Positions 22,251 through 34,568 of a stretch of 64,000 nt of DNA are shown piece after piece (positions within the stretch are counted from its first letter, which is position 1; each line of letters opens with the position of its first letter). Source of the stretch: Epiperipatus broadwayi. Taxonomy: Eukaryota > Onychophora > Udeonychophora > Euonychophora > Peripatidae. Location of the stretch: the NCBI GenBank assembly GCA_028023455.1, contig JAQFVV010006203.1, positions 5,982,821 through 6,046,820 of the forward strand, written 5' to 3'. The translations under genes and the position numbers were made by a program. A model generated the notes under the pieces. It saw only the letters and a list, made by a program, of their open reading frames with translations, was not told where the DNA came from and searched no databases.

Positions 22251-23680
22251 GAAATAAAAAAATACCAAAATTCCTCAAAATAAGTTAAGTGACAAATCTG
22301 ATAATTTCTTCTCTTTCACTGCTCCTCTATGAGAGAATGTTTGAGAGGTATTTGCCCTACAGCCACTGTTTTACTTTGAGCCTACATATATAAAAGATTG
22401 ATAAATAAATTTAAGGAGAGTTTATCTGAAAAAGAGAGAAAGAGAAACACAGAATGGAGAAAGATAATTTAAAATAATATTAGAGTTCTATCCTCTAGCA
22501 AATAAATTGTCCTGGTGATATACATTTACATTTATATGTAAATAAAAAAGTAAACAGTTCGTTAAGATGACAACATCCTGTTACAGACAAAGGGAAGACA
22601 AAGATATTCCTTAGGCTTGCCAAAGCATTAATTGATAAGAATTTCACTAACCAGTAGGTTAGTAATAGATAGATTATTTTTTAAAAATCCTATATTTGCT
22701 TAAAAAAATTTGTTACCTGAAAAAATTTCTCAAGTTCGTATAGATTCAAATCCCATATCATGGATTATATACATACTATATCAAGATCTCTATTAAAATG
22801 TAAGATTAACAATTTCATTTTCAACAAATTCTTGTAGTACTAAGCTTTAAACTTGCTTTACTGATATACTTTCACAGAAGATCAAATTAATATCCAGTTC
22901 AAGTAATAGATAATTTCACCAACATAAATAATCTATTGTTCTTATTATTGTAGATATGCTAAGAATATATATAGTAAATACTTTTATATATCATTTGCAC
23001 TTCCTGTGTTCGAATTCAATCCAAATAAATACTGAAAATTTATTTAGAACCCAAGAAGACTTAGATTTTTCCCCCAGATAAATGGCCTATAGCTAACTCA
23101 CTAACTCAACTATTGGTCAATAAATGAGTACTTAGCTATTATCAGCCAGAGAATAAAAGCCTCACACTAATCTGGGTTGATAGCATGGCTCCCAATAAAA
23201 CCTACGAGTGTTTATAAAAACAAAAAATGATTGGAATACGATACTGTCGTTGCAAATGTCAGACTTCTATAGAATCTGAAGCAGCAGCTTAATTATTAAT
23301 CTTTGTATAAATTTTTAAGCAAAAAAAACAAGTTCTTAAGACTTATTTCAAAGTAATATTTGACTCTGTAATACTTATTTAAGACATACTGATACAATTT
23401 CATAATTTATAATCTTATGTTATGATCTAAAAAAATTTTTTTCAAAATCCTCAATATAACAAAAAGAATTCAAGATAAGAATTTTTAAAATAATGAAAAA
23501 TGATTATAACTATTAATGTAAAACTTTTTTTTTTTTTCATATTTTGTTTGGTATTTTTTAAAAAATTATAATTATAAACAATTATAATTATAAACAATTA
23601 AAATTTTCATAGTATATTATAATTATCTATTCAATAAACATCACATGACCACCATCTCTTATGCTTGTGTACAACTGTTA

Positions 23681-23833
23681 TTAAAACAGGCAAAACTCAC
23701 TATATTGGATGAGTCTAGGATATTGGATGAGTAGGCACTAGATGGGGATTTTATGCACAAGCCTTCTGGCATCCATTGATTACTCTAGCTTGCTGTGTGT
23801 GGCAATATATATAGTGAGTTTTGCCTGTTTTAA
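23681..23833. mobile_element. MITE with perfect 25-bp terminal inverted repeats
   Basis: The left end TTAAAACAGGCAAAACTCAC, then TATAT, is the exact complement of the right end (ATATA, then GTGAGTTTTGCCTGTTTTAA). The ends begin with TTAA, which may be the target duplication. The interior shares GGGGATTTTATGCACAA and ATCCATTGATTACTC with the elements at 43638 and 44140, so the three form one family. Confidence 0.8.
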
Positions 23834-26452
23834 TTATCTATTCAATTTGATAGTTATTTTTTTGTGAGGAACTCAAAACATTCAAGCAATAAACAGCGAA
23901 AAGTTATTTTCCCTATTGATAAAGATAATGAAATGAATGTGTTTAAATAATTAATAATAATTTTAAATCCATTCTACTACTTTCGTTAGTTTAAATTTTA
24001 ATGAAGGAAATGGATCTCCCAAAAAGTAGTTTTTATATCTCCTGCTTACAAAATTTTAAAAAAAACTGATAAATAACACAAATATAAATAATAAAAAATA
24101 TTATATAGATTATTTATTTTGTATCTTTCACTTATTTTTATGCAAATATATCCATATATAAATAAATTATTGTGTTCTAAAAAAGTAGTATATGTCAATA
24201 TATAAATGTAGATGTAGTGTTTTATTGTTACTGAAGTGTCTCCCAATTAACCATATTTACTTTATATTGTAATATTTCAAATTCAGCCTATGTTCTCCAT
24301 TACTAGATAAGTCACAAAAAAAATAGGAAGAAACAGAATTATTAAAAATTAACTATTTTAAATACTAATTCATCTATATAAGAAGATATATCTATCCTGA
24401 GATTTCAAAAATTTGATTTAAAGAAGGAGAGATGGATAAATAAGTAATTTACACATTCTTATAATAAAACGAATAAGGAATACAAATATTTTTAATGGTA
24501 AATGTAAAGGAACACAAAGGGAAAATAGTTTTTTTTGTTTTTTTTTTATCTATATAAAACTGAAAAATATTTAGAAAATAGTTTTTTTTTATCTATGTAA
24601 AACTGGAAAACATTTTAATATAATTACAAATAAATATAAATATAATATTTGTTAATGATTCAAGTTTGGAACATATCTTGAAACAAATTATTTGATAAAC
24701 ATCTAAATTAGATTAATTAAAAGCTAATAAAATACAATCAATGAAAAAGTACATAATTAATTAAGTATAATTAGTGTTTTTTTTTTGTAAACACATTTGT
24801 TGAATTAAATATTTAATTAATGTAATCACAAGAATTAAGACTGGGGACTGATGGGCTGCCATTTTTATTATTTGGCATGGTATAAATAGAGGAAGGTAAA
24901 GAGAAGGAGACCAACACTGAGAAGGAGAAGATAATATGCAGAGGGAAAGATCTGCATCAAGACTAGTTAACCTGCGCAAGACGGTCTTTCTCAAATGCAA
25001 AAAATCCTCACTGATATTTGCATCAAGATTAAAGATGTGTAAAAAGCCCTTTTTAGTGCTAGTGAATATATAACAAAGGGTTTCGTTATATAAAATAAAC
25101 ATTATGAAATTTTATATCATAGACACTCTCAATATGATGGGCTAGAAATAAATCCATCCATGGGTACTTGTAGAAGCTGACCTATGTAATTTTTCTAGTT
25201 ACAAACTTTTCAATCTGCCAGAATAAAGGAATGGTTGCCATAAGATATTGTCTATGCCTGGCCATGAAGAAAATGTATTCATGTACCATTTTATCATATA
25301 TACAGAAAAAAGTGATAGAAGGAAAACAAAACAATATAATAAGGTTACCATATTATGAACAATACCATGATAAGATTTTCTTAGATCTAAAAATATAAGA
25401 CCTTAACTAATATTGTATTCATTATTGTATTTGTCATTTATTTATTTAATTTCTAATGATAACAGCAATGTAATTGTAGGTTTATACTTTCACTAACAAT
25501 TACTACTTGTAAGATATTGTGCTTTATTTTATTTGTATGTGTGTGCATTGAAAATAAACAAAGGGGACCAGAAATTAATTATGAAACCAATTATCACATT
25601 TCTGTCGTTTTCGAGGTAGATGCATTGAAGCCGCTTATAATAAAATATATAGCTTGCAAGTTATCTTAGTTTATGCAATGTAAATAAATTGTTGATTTTT
25701 TAAATTATAAAATATATTGTCAATGCTGGTTAATCTTATTCCAGATACATATGAGAAAATCAATATGGCCCCAAGAAAATATGTTCTAAGGAGGATAGAT
25801 ATAAGAATGTTAATGGATAATGGAGATAGTGTTGCCATGGAAAGGATAGTATGTCCAGAAATATTCTTTCCATTTGGAAAATGATAACCAAGATAAAGAC
25901 TAACTTGGCTCAAGCCCTATATAATAAAATTATAGATAGAAAATCAGAAGACATAATAATATAATGCTTTTGTAGGAACGAGAAAATATTTGACTGACTG
26001 GGAGTTGAATTGATGGATGGTGATCAGGAAATATCATCAATAGTTTATGTGATCATCACTAGCAACATCAATTTAGTGTTTCAATGTGTATAATATAATT
26101 ATTGTTCTCTGGATCACAATGCCAAAAATTACGTTGACCTTTCATCTTTAACAGATCTGTACATGAAGTGCTGAAGTAATGATCAATAATAAACACCACT
26201 GTCACCCCCCAAACTGTAATCTATGGCAATTATATACTTATTACAAGCAGATACATTACTAGTCACCCTTTTCCGGATTCAATTAGCCTTCAATTAGCCA
26301 TAAATGCATTTTGAAAACTCTCAAAAATATTTTTTTATATGCAAAATATTTATAATAACAAAATCATGGAATTAAAAAACAACCAGATGATGATTCATAC
26401 TTAAAATTAGCAGTAATTTTTATTATCACACATAAAACACTCATCAACTTAC

Positions 26453-26498
26453 CAGTTCCTTCTATAGTTTTAATATTAATATTCTGTGGAATGATTTC
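26453..26498 (-). CDS. Internal exon 6 (46 bases)
   Basis: The acceptor is TTCTTTTTAG (26500-26499) and the donor is ACTG|GTAAGT (26452). The exon encodes EIIPQNINIKTIEGT plus the first base of the next codon (phase 1 out). The next exon at 21444 starts with the two bases needed to finish an aspartate codon, so the pair agrees in phase. The length is not a multiple of three, so exons 6 and 7 must be used or skipped together. Confidence 0.55.
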
Positions 26499-26996
26499 CT
26501 AAAAAGAATAAAAACTAATTATAATAATACAAAAATTTGTTTGAGTTTTATATATACAAAGTGACGAATAGCAAAGAACAATAAATAATGCTTTAATTTA
26601 TGATTATATTTAACTGCTCTGAACTAAATAATGCAAAAATAAAAATTTACAATTATGCTTTCTTTGATAAACTACATAAAAGATTATAAGTCAAGTTTAA
26701 AATCATATTAAAAAATTATAATTTACAATAATTATAAACAAACATAACTACACTATCTCTCTACTTTGGGCTTACTCCATATATGCACACATCTACTCAA
26801 ATATAATAAAATCTAAAATTATGAAAGTTATATTTAAAATTAGAAAGAAAAAAAAACTACTTCTATATATAATTATAAAAGTTTGTTTATACTTTTTCCA
26901 GAAAGCAATTAAAATGCCAATAATATTTTGTTCTCAATTTTATAAAAATATATGAATGTCATATTCAAAATATTATTTTAAAAATAAATTACATAC

Positions 26997-27029
26997 CTGT
27001 AGCTCGGGATGTGGAGTCATTATTTCTTT
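26997..27029 (-). CDS. Internal exon 5: 33-base microexon (11 codons)
   Basis: A short exon lies between a TATTATTGCAG acceptor (27031-27030) and a perfect CAG|GTATGT donor (26996). It encodes KEIMTPHPELQ in phase 0-0. Both splice signals are strong and the flanks are typical AT-rich intron. It lies more than 22 kb downstream of exon 4 and 0.5 kb upstream of exon 6. Such microexons are easily missed. Because it is so short, the call rests on splice sites and phase, not on protein similarity. Confidence 0.5.
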
Positions 27030-27234
27030 CTGCAATAATAATAAAAGGAATAATGCATTAAATTTTATTTGTTTTATCAATTAAATAAATCACATTGAAA
27101 TGAAAAAAATACAAATGTGAATGTGGAAAAAAGGAAGAAACCATCAGATAATAATAATAATCCATGTAGGAAAATAAAAATATTTAAATGAAAATAACAG
27201 AATATCTATATTTATAAAAATTACTAATAGAAAT

Positions 27235-27315
27235 ATAATGGCAGAATGGCCGACTCAAGGAGTTAAGTGTTTCTGAATCAATTCTTGGTTGAGGAAAGTA
27301 AAACTAAAAATTTCA
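27235..27315 (+). mobile_element. tRNA-derived SINE remnant
   Basis: ATGGCAGAATGGCCGACTCA (A-box-like) is followed 30 bases on by TCTGAATCAATTCTTGGTTG, a decayed B box. The same layout recurs at 31480-31560 (GCACAGTGACAGAGTGGTAT; CCTGAATCAATTCCTAGTGG), so the two are one family. Confidence 0.45.
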
Positions 27316-27483
27316 GTTTGCTCACTCAAACGTCATTTAACCTCTCAAGCAACTGACCATATAATTATTATTAATTCATTTTAATGAATATGTCAATCAT
27401 GTAATATAAATATAATTTATTTATTATATAGTCAGTTTTATTGAAATATAAGTATAATGTATATACTTAATCTAGTTGTAATT

Positions 27484-27795
27484 AAATGGAATTTGAACCC
27501 AGACTTTCAAGCTCTCTATAGTCAGCTACTCTATCCAATATAACTAATGCACACGACCACAAACATGTGAAAAAGATAAATGATCTGTGCTGAACCAGCA
27601 CTCATCAGTTGGTCTGGATCATCATTTCCCACACATATATAAGATGATAATCTGGACCAACCGATGAGTGCTGATTCAGTATAAAATTTATCTTTTTCAT
27701 AAGTATATGTTCATGTCTATTGGTTATATTGGATAGAGTGATAACTGTAGGGAGCTTGAAGGTCTGGGTTCAAATCCCCTTTAATAGTCCGTTTT
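27484..27795. mobile_element. Inverted dimer of the hammerhead SINE family (pair A)
   Basis: A minus-oriented copy (27484-27644) and a plus-oriented copy (about 27650-27795) meet at a short TATATA spacer. Both hold the tRNA-like part well: TTGGATAGAGT as A box, and GGGTTCAAATCC / GGGTTCAAATTCC as B box, about 35 bases apart. The hammerhead region is degenerate in both. In the left copy the stretch from GAAA to TTGG is deleted, with CTGATGA and a perfect GTGCTG/CAGCAC helix left. In the right copy CTGATGA is CCGATGA and GAAA is lost. Confidence 0.7.
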
Positions 27796-28160
27796 AATAA
27801 GTGGCAAAAAGAACATGACAGTTCCATTCAACTAGTCACATTGATCAAATTTTCCTCCTTTCTGAATTAGGAATCAATCTATGAATGTTGTGCTCTATAG
27901 CCAAATACTTTCAAATTAATTATTCACCACAACAGAAAAAAAAAAACTGTTAAAAATAAAAACTTAGAATAATAATTATGGTAATACCAATATTAAAAAT
28001 AATATCAATAAAAAAAAAAGATGAAGTAGAACAATTAATAAGTGATGTATAAAAAAGAATATTTTTAAATAGAGGGATTTGAACTTTTCAGTCTATATCA
28101 TCCTCCACTCCATCTCAAACAACCGAAACACACGACCATATCCATGTGAAAAAGATAAAT

Positions 28161-28222
28161 AATCCCCAATATATGTATTTCATGCAGAACCAGCACTCAT
28201 CAGTTGGGCCAGAGCATCATCT
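28161..28222 (-). ncRNA. Hammerhead ribozyme candidate, complete core
   Basis: Minus strand: helix I 5' side CCCAA, then CTGATGA (28203-28197), helix II GTGC/GCAT with loop TGGTTCT, then GAAA (28181-28178). Helix III is ATA/TAT closed by a 2-base loop, with H17 = A, followed by TTGGG, which pairs with CCCAA. All core nucleotides of the hammerhead consensus are present and all three helices can form. The tiny helix III matches the minimal hammerheads known from retroelements and Schistosoma SINE-like repeats. Activity is inferred, not shown. Confidence 0.6.
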
Positions 28223-28577
28223 CCCACACATATATATAATCAGTACTTGGCTTATATTAAGATAGTAATTCCTTAAACTTTAATGAACAGTCTTCAATCT
28301 TCTCACCCCTCCAATAATTCAATCATCCATTTCATTAAAAAACCAACGATGGAATGCTCAAAGTCCTTGGTTAATTTAATATTGCAGTTATACCCATGTA
28401 GACATTTATTTCAATCTAATCCCTCAACATTAAATCCACCGAGGACTTTGAGCAATCCCAATGAAATGAATGATTGAAGTGATGAAAGGGTGAGAAGACT
28501 GAAGCCTGTCCATTAAAGTTTAAGGAATTGCTATCTTAATATAAGCTGAGCACTAATTGTGTATATGTGGAGATAAT

Positions 28578-28633
28578 GATCTGGCCCAACTGATAAGGGC
28601 TCATTCTGCATGAAATATGTATATTGGAGATCA
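28578..28633 (+). ncRNA. Hammerhead-like motif, mutated core
   Basis: This is the partner copy in pair B. The order is GATCTGG-CCCAA, CTGATAA, GGGCTCATTCTGCAT, GAAA, TATGTATA, TTGG-AGATC. Helix I is strong (CCAA/TTGG and GATCT/AGATC on either side of a bulge), and GAAA and helix III are kept. The essential G of CTGANGA is A, and helix II is weakened. It is probably inactive. Confidence 0.5.
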
Positions 28634-29389
28634 TTTATCTTTTTCATCATGTGTGTGTTTATGTGTATTGGTTTCAGATTGAGAAGAGGATGAATATAGA
28701 TTGAAAATCCTAAGTTCAAATCCTTCTATTTATTATAGTAAATATTCAGTTTACTGAATGACTAATAGGTTAATAAATATTTTTGGTGAGAAATTTTATG
28801 AGTGTGGGTTGTTGTTTTTTTGTTTTTGTTATCGGTTTTAAAAAGAAAATTACAATAATCAACTAATTCAAAAATAAAAAATAGCACATTTCCTATTGAA
28901 ACGGATTTCAAATTGGTAACATTCTAAATTTGTAGTGAAATCATACCCAGACCACTGAAGCAATTCATGTAATCCAATTCAAACAGCAGGCACAACTACC
29001 ATTGTATCTTGTTATTATTAGGATAAATTGTAATAAGATTCCATATAAATAAATATCTGAAGGAAGTAATAATGGAGAAAGTATTACTCATAGTCTTGCA
29101 AACTGCTAAATGCCCATTTGCATATTAATAATTAGATGACTAATTTAGCTTGACTAGTGTTTTACACAAACCAGATTCAAACAACAAGTAAACAATTGCA
29201 TTAATCACATTATAAGCCTCTTAAGATTTTACATATATAGAAAATAAATCAAGCAAAATACAAATTAAAAATTCATTTATTTCTTGATAGAATTTTCTAT
29301 CATTTAATCAATCTTCTAAATCATAGCACAATACTTTTTTAGATATTTGCTCTGCCGTAGGCTATTTAGTTCCAGGCTGTTTTGTATAA

Positions 29390-29428
29390 CATATATATAT
29401 GTGTGTGTGTGTGCGCGTGTGTGTGTAT
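29390..29428. repeat. (AT)n(GT)n microsatellite
   Basis: About 10 bases of AT followed by about 26 bases of GT with a CGC interruption. Confidence 0.95.
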
Positions 29429-31284
29429 TGTTTACACAAAGTTCAACCAGCTAGAAAATTATTTCTGTTTAATAACTATTAAATTTATTTCTTCTTTCTT
29501 TCATTTAAAGAGCATCTTGGATAATTCTTCCTTTTCAAGCCATATCAAAATTCTACAGCATCTTTATCTGATATTCTACTAATCAAGTAATTCAGTCTTA
29601 TATAATAGATCTGTTATTAGTTCCATTTATAATTGCAGTATTGATTTAAATAAACCTTCTAAATGCTGCAATTTGTGAAATGATGATAATTAAGCTGAAT
29701 CACTTTCTACTTTCCATTACTGTAATAGATGTTGGAAATGTCCAGTTCATGTAATGGAAAATCAAATTTTAAAAGAAAAATCTGTCAGTACAATTTTACA
29801 ATTGAACTTCATTTTATAACTACTACTTGTTCTACCTCTGCCTATGAATCTCAGCATCTATTTCATCCTTATCCTTATTTAACTCATGAAATTGCTACTT
29901 TTGGGTTCTATCTTATACTGATGATATTTAAAATACTTTCCAGTCATGTGTACCTGAATCATTATTCAATTTTATCATATCTGAAACATTTGAATAGTCG
30001 GCCAAGAATTGGTATAACCAGAAATATTTTTGCTTGCTAAGCCTCCTGTGATATGACATTTTTTGTACATTTCATTCAAAACAGATAATTTCATGCTTAA
30101 AATATTCAGGCAGGTCACAGAGGCCCAACATTTTTGATTATTTAATTTTTAATAATTCTTTAAATCACAAATGAGTATAAATACATTAATTATTTTATCA
30201 TCAGTTAGTAATTATTGATTTTTAACAATATATGATATCTTCTGATATATTGAGACTAAATTCTTTTCCTTTAGTAAACATGATATTGATAAGTAAATAA
30301 ATTTTTAATTTATTAATTAGCTATGAAGTAAATATCTCAGGTTAATGAGAGTTGGTCAAATTAATGTTGATACAATGATTGTAAAATGTAATTATAATAT
30401 AATGCAACTTTCTTCCCTGGTAGATGGTATTATGCTCATACAAGTTATGAGCATGGAGTCCATGGTTTACTTTTACCTTTTTTTAAAATTTAACATACAT
30501 GCATAATAAGCACATAATTAATTGGAATTATGATGTACTAGAAAGTAGAAAATGATGCTAAACTGCATGCATTAAGAAAATAACAATTACTAACAAACTA
30601 ACTTTAAATAATAATATTATTATTACTTGGTCACAATAACCTGTTATCTAGATTTCAAAATTACAAAATCTTTTGGGGGAAGAAAACCTTTACTAACATT
30701 AATTTTAAACATCCTTATAAATTTTGAATTTTTTAAATATGAAAATACTTAATTAGAATTTTGTTTCTAGTGATTGGATTTTTTACTCCCTAATAACTTA
30801 AAATCGCTAATTCTTTTAGACTGTCTTAAAATATATTGTAATGTTTAAATGTATTTTTCAATAATTTCACTAATTAAAAATAAATTAATTAATCTTTATG
30901 TTCCCAATGGATTTCTAATGATAGTGATCAATTCACTCTCAAAATCATTCCATAAAATAGAATAATAATTATGACTATAAGAATTTTACAAGTGCTGAGT
31001 TCAATGATAAAAATAACACAGTTAAAAACTAAAGTATCTTGGATAAATTCTCAGTTGACAATAAAAATATATTGCATACTTTAAAACTCAAATATTATCT
31101 GATCTCTCAAACAATTAACAGTCAGGCCATATAATTAAAAAAAATACTTATGAGACCAATGACAGAAATATTAGAAAACAACCCATAAACTTTAGTTCCT
31201 AAATCTGCCATTCGATCACAGCAGATTCTGAAAAGATTCTGAATTTTTCAGGTTCTCAGATGAGAAAAATTACTGTAGTCAAGC

Positions 31285-31365
31285 ATTGGTGGTCGAGAGG
31301 TCAGCGACAACTGTTTTGTTCCAGACTAGCGGGTTCGCTTCTGGGCTGATGCTAAGACACATGAG
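31285..31365 (+). mobile_element. tRNA-like SINE head
   Basis: GCATTGGTGGTCGAGAGGTC resembles an A box of Leu/Ser type. CTAGCGGGTTCGCTTCTGGG contains a B box (GGTTCGCTTC). The two are about 45 bases apart. The acceptor ends GCAT...ATGC could pair, but the anticodon arm is not convincing, so I call it a SINE head, not a tRNA gene. Confidence 0.5.
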
Positions 31366-31479
31366 AAAAAAAATTACTGTATAAAATTTAATGAATCTAT
31401 TATGCTCAATCGGCTATTTGGATACTCAATTGTCACATGACTTCCCAAGAAGCTAACTACACAAAAATTTGCCTTGGGT

Positions 31480-31560
31480 AAAATAGCACAGTGACAGAGT
31501 GGTATCTCAAAAGTTAAAAATTCCTGAATCAATTCCTAGTGGAAAAAATATAAAGAAAAA
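31480..31560 (+). mobile_element. tRNA-derived SINE remnant, same family as 27235
   Basis: GCACAGTGACAGAGTGGTAT is A-box-like, CCTGAATCAATTCCTAGTGG is B-box-like, and an A-rich stretch follows. It matches the copy at 27235-27315 in both boxes. Confidence 0.45.
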
Positions 31561-32299
31561 TCTATTTGATTAACTGCAAATAAATGTTGAGCACATGCCA
31601 ACTGCCCTTCCCAAATAACAGATCTCACAATCAACAACAAAATGCATTCACATAGATTAACTGCAAATTAAGCAAATATTTTGCTTTTTTTTTTTTAATA
31701 TTTATGGATGCCATTATAACTCAATATAATTCTAATTTATTTTAAAAAAGGTTAATAAATTATAAATATCAAGAGAAAAAAGATATAAGTAAATAAAATG
31801 CCGTTATTAATAACTAATTTAAAAGCAAAAAGAATTTCACTTATTTAAATTTTAAACTTTTTTTTTTAATTTTAAAAAAAAAAAAGACAGCTGGGATTAA
31901 TTATTCTTTTGAATATACACAATCTTATTTATCTTTTACTATATATATTTTTTAGAAAAACCTAAATAAATAATGCAATAGAAATTAAATAAATAAGCTT
32001 CTATCTATTTAGTAATAAATAGTTTAATATAGAAAATTAAATTTTCATAATTTTAAATGAAAAAAAAAACTAACATTGAATATATTGGAATGAAATTCGT
32101 TTCCTTACAAAAATTGATCACGAAGAATATGAGCGCATGTTTCGCTTATACAATTTATACCTGTAAATAAATTAATACCGCATACATTTTTTATATATAA
32201 TACTATTTAAAAAATGCGATTCTACACACAATCAAAAAATAATAATAACACAAGTCTAAAAAATAATGATAGGCATGGGTTGAACACACGTAAAAATAA

Positions 32300-32405
32300 T
32301 ATATTTTCCCACTAGGATCGAAAGCCGCATCAACCAGATTAATCTAAGACATTACAATCTAACTAATAATAACTAGTTACCCAATAACAGATTACTACTG
32401 GATGG
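32300..32405 (-). mobile_element. tRNA-derived SINE remnant
   Basis: On the minus strand TTAGTTAGATTGTAATG (A-box-like) precedes GCGGCTTTCGATCCTAGTGG (B-box-like, TTCGATCC). The upstream GGGTAACTAGTTATT resembles the body at 17030. Confidence 0.4.
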
Positions 32406-34493
32406 TAAATAGGTTGGCTACCTAAAACAAAAAAATCCTAAGCTAAGTGTATAAAATAACTAATGATTACTAATAAATTTATGAAAACATAAGCATTTAT
32501 ATTTATCAACTTAAAAGCGAATTACAAAGATGCTTATTTTATAAATGCTTTTTACAATTAAAAGATTGAATAGTGCACGCACATATATATAATTAAGTAT
32601 AAAAAAATGATTACCAAAAACTTTTTAGTAAAAAAAAAATTATCGCAGACTTTAAACAATTAAATATGATAATTACCATTAAAGTCTTTCCTAAGTCTAA
32701 AAACAAGAATAAAAACTTTTGGTTGAGCAATATTTTAAAATTGGCAAATCCTGAATGCGCCTCTGGTTCAACTCGGCGATGCTTATCGAACGAAATTTGA
32801 TCTGTTAAACTGCTACATGCTATATTTCTTTTACTGCTGACAGTTTTTAACTTGTTCATTACTCTTGATTTAATTTTTTTTTTTTTTTTACCTCATGGAA
32901 TTTTAATTCATTATGCTACAGCATGCATACATTTTGGAACATTAATCACAATTTTCATTTGCTTCTTAATTGTAAAACGCTGGTGATTTTTAACTGTATC
33001 AAAAAGATTTAATTAAAATTATTATTGTTATTATTCTGTTAACTAACAATTAGATAGGAAGCTTATTTCACAAATCAGTTATAATAATTACAATTTTAAA
33101 AAATAACAAGATTTCAACGACATATTATCGAAATATAAAAATAAAATTTTTAAATTAAAATTACACTTTTGATAATTAATTACACTAAAAAAATGGTAAT
33201 TTTAAATAAACTTAATTAAGAAAAGGATTCACATAAAAATGTATACTTTGTATACATTAATATAACTGTATAATGTAGCGTTTGAGGTTGGATTCAAAAA
33301 TTAAAGATTTCTAGACTGATTTCTAAATCAACATATTACTTTCTATCACATGACTGTGTAATTGATATATGATTAATATATATTAGTGCAGAAATATATA
33401 TGAAGTTAATATAATAAAGTACATAAAAGTTCTAGGTGGTTAGTGCAGTAACATGGTAACGAATTCCAAAGCTAAAACTCTCTGCATCAAAACTCAACCT
33501 GTTATTTCCAGATTGATAGATTCAAGAGTTAAGAATCCTTGGATTATAATACAACTATATCACTTCTGATATTCAAACATTACGTGAACTCCTGAACATT
33601 CATTTTTTTATTGCATGAAAAAATACGCCAATAATGTAAAAAGAATAAAAAGCTGGAATAATGCTTAACTAGTCCCTAAGCTTTTTACTTGAAAATAGAA
33701 ATTCTGATAAAGTAGATTGCACTGCCTTTTAGCACTCCTCCTGCAAAGAAAGTGTTGGGTTCACATATTCATCAAATCAATAATTTCATTACTTCATTTC
33801 AATGAGACCTAATGATTAATTTTGATTCATAAATCAGACCCTCCTACAAAGACATCACTTGATTCACATGTTCAACAGTCTATAATCTCAATAATATATT
33901 TTATTAAACTGAATGATTAGTTTGATTCATAAAATCAAACCTGCAGTAGAACAAGAGTTTATCATCGGATCCTACCATGTAATCTGGTAACTAATTATAA
34001 CTTAGTAATACTTGATAAAGTTTTAATGATTATGTGGGAATAGCACTTGATCGGTCTATCTTAGTAGTTTGAGAAGCTTTAAGTCATATTTTTGAGGTGG
34101 CATGGATGATTTTGTTTAATTCACATACTCACAATAGTCTTTGGTTTCTATTAAGATATTAATATAATTGTGTACTAGATATTCATTATTCAACTACAAA
34201 TGCAGATGAGGTCAGTAAATCTATTTGCTGGAGATTGTAACCTCTTTTGAAGTGGCAGCTTTTTGTAATTTGTTGACTTTCTTCTTTGGTAATCATTTTA
34301 CAATACATTTGTGACTTCTCTTGAAAACAGGCATGTACACTCTCAAATGCCTTCCATAATGATTATTACAAACTGCTGGTAACAATTAATAATTATTTTC
34401 ACCAATCCTCAAACTTAAGCCAAGTCAGATAGTGAGTTTGAGGGTGGATTTGCTTTTGCTAGTAGTTGAAACTAGGAATAGAAAGATGTATTC

Positions 34494-34568
34494 TTAGAAG
34501 TATCTCTATAAGAGATTTAGCTAATGATTTTTTAGAAGTCTCTCTATGAGAGATTTAGCTAATGATTT
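34494..34568. repeat. 38-bp tandem duplication
   Basis: TTAGAAGTATCTCTATAAGA and TTAGAAGTCTCTCTATGAGA, 38 bases apart, are each followed by GATTTAGCTAATGATTT. Two units. Confidence 0.9.

Larger units (their letters stand above)
28072..28738. mobile_element. Inverted dimer of hammerhead-bearing tRNA-like SINE (pair B)
   Basis: Two copies of one element face each other around a loop near 28380-28430. Left arm 28078-28375 is minus-oriented and right arm 28435-28735 is plus-oriented. Each contains, in its own 5'-3' order, a unique 5' block (CTCAAAGTCC..., TTCTCACCC..., TTAAGATAG), a short TATA-rich spacer, a hammerhead-like core, and a tRNA-like region with A-box-like GAGATGGAGTGGAGG or GATTGAGAAGAGG and B-box-like AGTTCAAATCC. 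The outer ends fall into AT-rich tails. A related plus-oriented half is at 17311-17392. Confidence 0.75.

Noticed and set aside
24761-25102. 113-codon minus-strand frame as an exon
   Set aside because: No good splice sites with matching phase, and the start is a homopolymer-derived stretch. It may be a repeat trace.
25671-25913. 80-codon minus-strand frame as an exon
   Set aside because: Hydrophobic AT-driven translation without acceptor or donor in suitable places.
31285-31365. Functional tRNA gene
   Set aside because: A and B boxes are present, but I could not form a convincing anticodon arm and the flanks look like a SINE.
32611-32859. Minus-strand frame as an exon or first exon of the large gene
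   Set aside because: The composition is plausible, but there is no clear acceptor, donor or start context, and the frame runs into T-derived sequence.
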